43,623 nucleotides of DNA, from positions 1-43,623 of the forward strand of contig JAKAJN010000010.1 of assembly GCA_021813725.1 (NCBI GenBank), read 5' to 3'. The translations under genes and the position numbers were made by a program. This document shows, piece after piece, positions 42,565-43,623 of this stretch (position 1 is the stretch's first letter; the number at the start of each line of letters is the position of its first letter). Below the pieces are notes generated by a model. It was given only the letters and a program-made list of their open reading frames with translations. It searched no databases and was not told the DNA's origin. The stretch comes from a bacterium. GTDB lineage: Bacteria > Gemmatimonadota > Gemmatimonadetes > Gemmatimonadales > Gemmatimonadaceae.

Positions 42565-43623
42565 TCAGTTCGCTGACCCGAGCTCGGTGCCCGGATAATA
42601 TGTGCGCAAGATCGTGCGGAAGTCCTGCCCGGCGCGGGCCCGGCCGATGGCGCCCCACTGGCACATGCCGATGCCGTGTCCCCAGCCGTTGCCACGGATG
42701 ACAAGCCGCCGCAGCACGCCGCCCACGCCGGTCTCCGGTTCGACGGAAAAATAGGTGCTGTTCAGGATCTCGCCACCGGGAGGCCGCAACACGTAGCGAA
42801 CGTCGTTGCCGCGCACGGCAAAACGGCCGACATCGGTCTCGATGCGGAGCACGGCGACGCGTCCGGTGCGGGTGCGCGACTCGACGCTCACGGAGGTCGC
42901 GTGACCAGGGCCGCTCGCGGGGACGCTGACATAGGCGCGCAGGTACTGGCGCAGGGCCGCGTCGAGTTCGGCCGACTCGATGGTGCGGGTCCAGGCGAAC
43001 CGGGGCGCGGGATCGCAGTAGTAGCGCTGGGTACCGGGAATGCGGTCGCTCACCGGACGCAGGTACGGCTGGCTCCCGGACCTCCACACTTCATCCGGGC
43101 TCGCCGTCTCGCCGCCGCAGGAAGCGGAGTACGGCGCGTCCACCGTGCGACCGCCATACTTGAGCACGAGTCCGGCAGTGCTGGCGACGGCGGCGTCGCC
43201 GAACGGCCGCTCGGCGTCGGCGCCGCCGTACACCTGGTCCGCCGTGCCGGAGAGGAGATCATAGTTGGCATGCCGCGCGGCGCTCCCTCCCGCGGCGGCA
43301 AGCCGAACAAACGTGTAGCTGCGTGCGGCCACGGCCTGCGCCTCGACGGCCGCCTGCTCCGCCGGCGTGCGGCCGCCGATTTCGAGCGGGACGACGCCGC
43401 GCAGGTACGGCTCCACGGCGAGCGCGTTGACGACGAGGACGCCCACGCCGTCGTCGGCCGCAAAGAAACGGAGCACGCCGCGGTAGCGCCGGCCATTGTA
43501 GAGCACAAAATCGTCGGCGCGGTCCACGCGCAGCACGAGCGGCGCCGGGCGCCACGCGGTGGCGTCACCGCCGCTGCTCACGGCGCGCAACTCATCGTCC
43601 CGCCGCTCGAGCGTCCACGCGTC
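42565..43623 (-). CDS. SpoIID/LytB-domain protein, cut at window edge
   Basis: At least 353 residues; the frame is open to the right edge (DAWTLERRDDELRAVSS...), so the start is missing. A TTG at 43590 is probably internal. SpoIID/LytB features: VNALAVEPYLRGVVPLEIGG, where the Glu matches the catalytic acid of SpoIID; EAQAVAARSYTF; a CGG motif in PYSASCGGETAS; and the closing GNGWGHGIGMCQWGAIGRA. SpoIID cuts glycan strands lacking stem peptides during sporulation engulfment in Bacillus. This organism probably does not sporulate, so a general wall-remodelling role is likelier. It heads the unit with the Lnb-like and hydantoinase genes. Confidence 0.9.
   Translation of the reverse strand, partial: DAWTLERRDDELRAVSSGGDATAWRPAPLVLRVDRADDFVLYNGRRYRGVLRFFAADDGVGVLVVNALAVEPYLRGVVPLEIGGRTPAEQAAVEAQAVAARSYTFVRLAAAGGSAARHANYDLLSGTADQVYGGADAERPFGDAAVASTAGLVLKYGGRTVDAPYSASCGGETASPDEVWRSGSQPYLRPVSDRIPGTQRYYCDPAPRFAWTRTIESAELDAALRQYLRAYVSVPASGPGHATSVSVESRTRTGRVAVLRIETDVGRFAVRGNDVRYVLRPPGGEILNSTYFSVEPETGVGGVLRRLVIRGNGWGHGIGMCQWGAIGRARAGQDFRTILRTYYPGTELGSAN

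Noticed and set aside
1-43623. CRISPR array, tRNA, rRNA, toxin-antitoxin or phage-defence genes
   Set aside because: I looked for regularly spaced repeats, cloverleaf-like segments and known defence motifs and found none I could support by eye.

Overview
The window is high-GC DNA from a Gram-negative bacterium, most likely Gemmatimonadota. This is inferred from the gene mix, not from a marker gene: large secreted propeller/OMP fusions, a zinc-ribbon Ser/Thr kinase with CsgG-like and TPR parts, HD-GYP and M14 proteins, a C-terminal sorting-like domain, and very tight gene packing with GTGA/ATGA overlaps. There are 26 protein genes, 25 complete and one cut at the right edge. I see no rRNA, tRNA, CRISPR array, phage or transposase gene. 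No gene-free gap exceeds 300 bases; the longest are about 233 (30785-31017) and 198 (25071-25268).

Left part, plus strand (1-15385): a pyrimidine-rich tandem repeat, rsfS, then a 1104-residue metalloprotease-like/beta-propeller/OMP-barrel protein and a terminator. Next comes a four-gene unit with overlapping or abutting ends: a SPOR lipoprotein, a membrane protein combining a degenerate BY-kinase/ParA-like domain with SPOR repeats, smc, and a secreted protein with a FlgD/T9SS-like C-terminal domain. aroF, a LolA-like gene and a penicillin-acylase-family hydrolase follow, ending at a long inverted repeat shared with the convergent unit.

Minus-strand housekeeping unit (15535-20417): rpmE-prfA-prmC-ylbF-tmk-ctpA, read leftwards from a candidate promoter at 20454-20483. 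It holds ribosomal protein L31, release factor 1 and its methylase, a YlbF-family protein, thymidylate kinase and an S41 protease. prfA appears to start at CTG.

Plus-strand signalling and peptidase block (20579-28148): a Crp/Fnr regulator, an MBL-fold hydrolase, a CsgG-like protein, a GAF/HD-GYP phosphodiesterase with a long insertion, and an M14 peptidase. A G-rich dispersed repeat occurs both between genes and inside the HD-GYP gene.

Right part: minus-strand Ig-like lipoprotein and zinc-ribbon Ser/Thr kinase (probable CTG start); then plus-strand GH29 fucosidase, cytochrome c and TerB-like genes; then minus-strand M20 peptidase, and a separate unit spoIID-like, lnb/DUF4105-like, hyuA, hyuB. 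The most unusual points are the SPOR/pseudo-kinase/smc operon, two probable CTG starts, the protease-propeller-barrel fusion, and the DUF4105/Lnb gene, which may act on lipoproteins such as the three encoded here.
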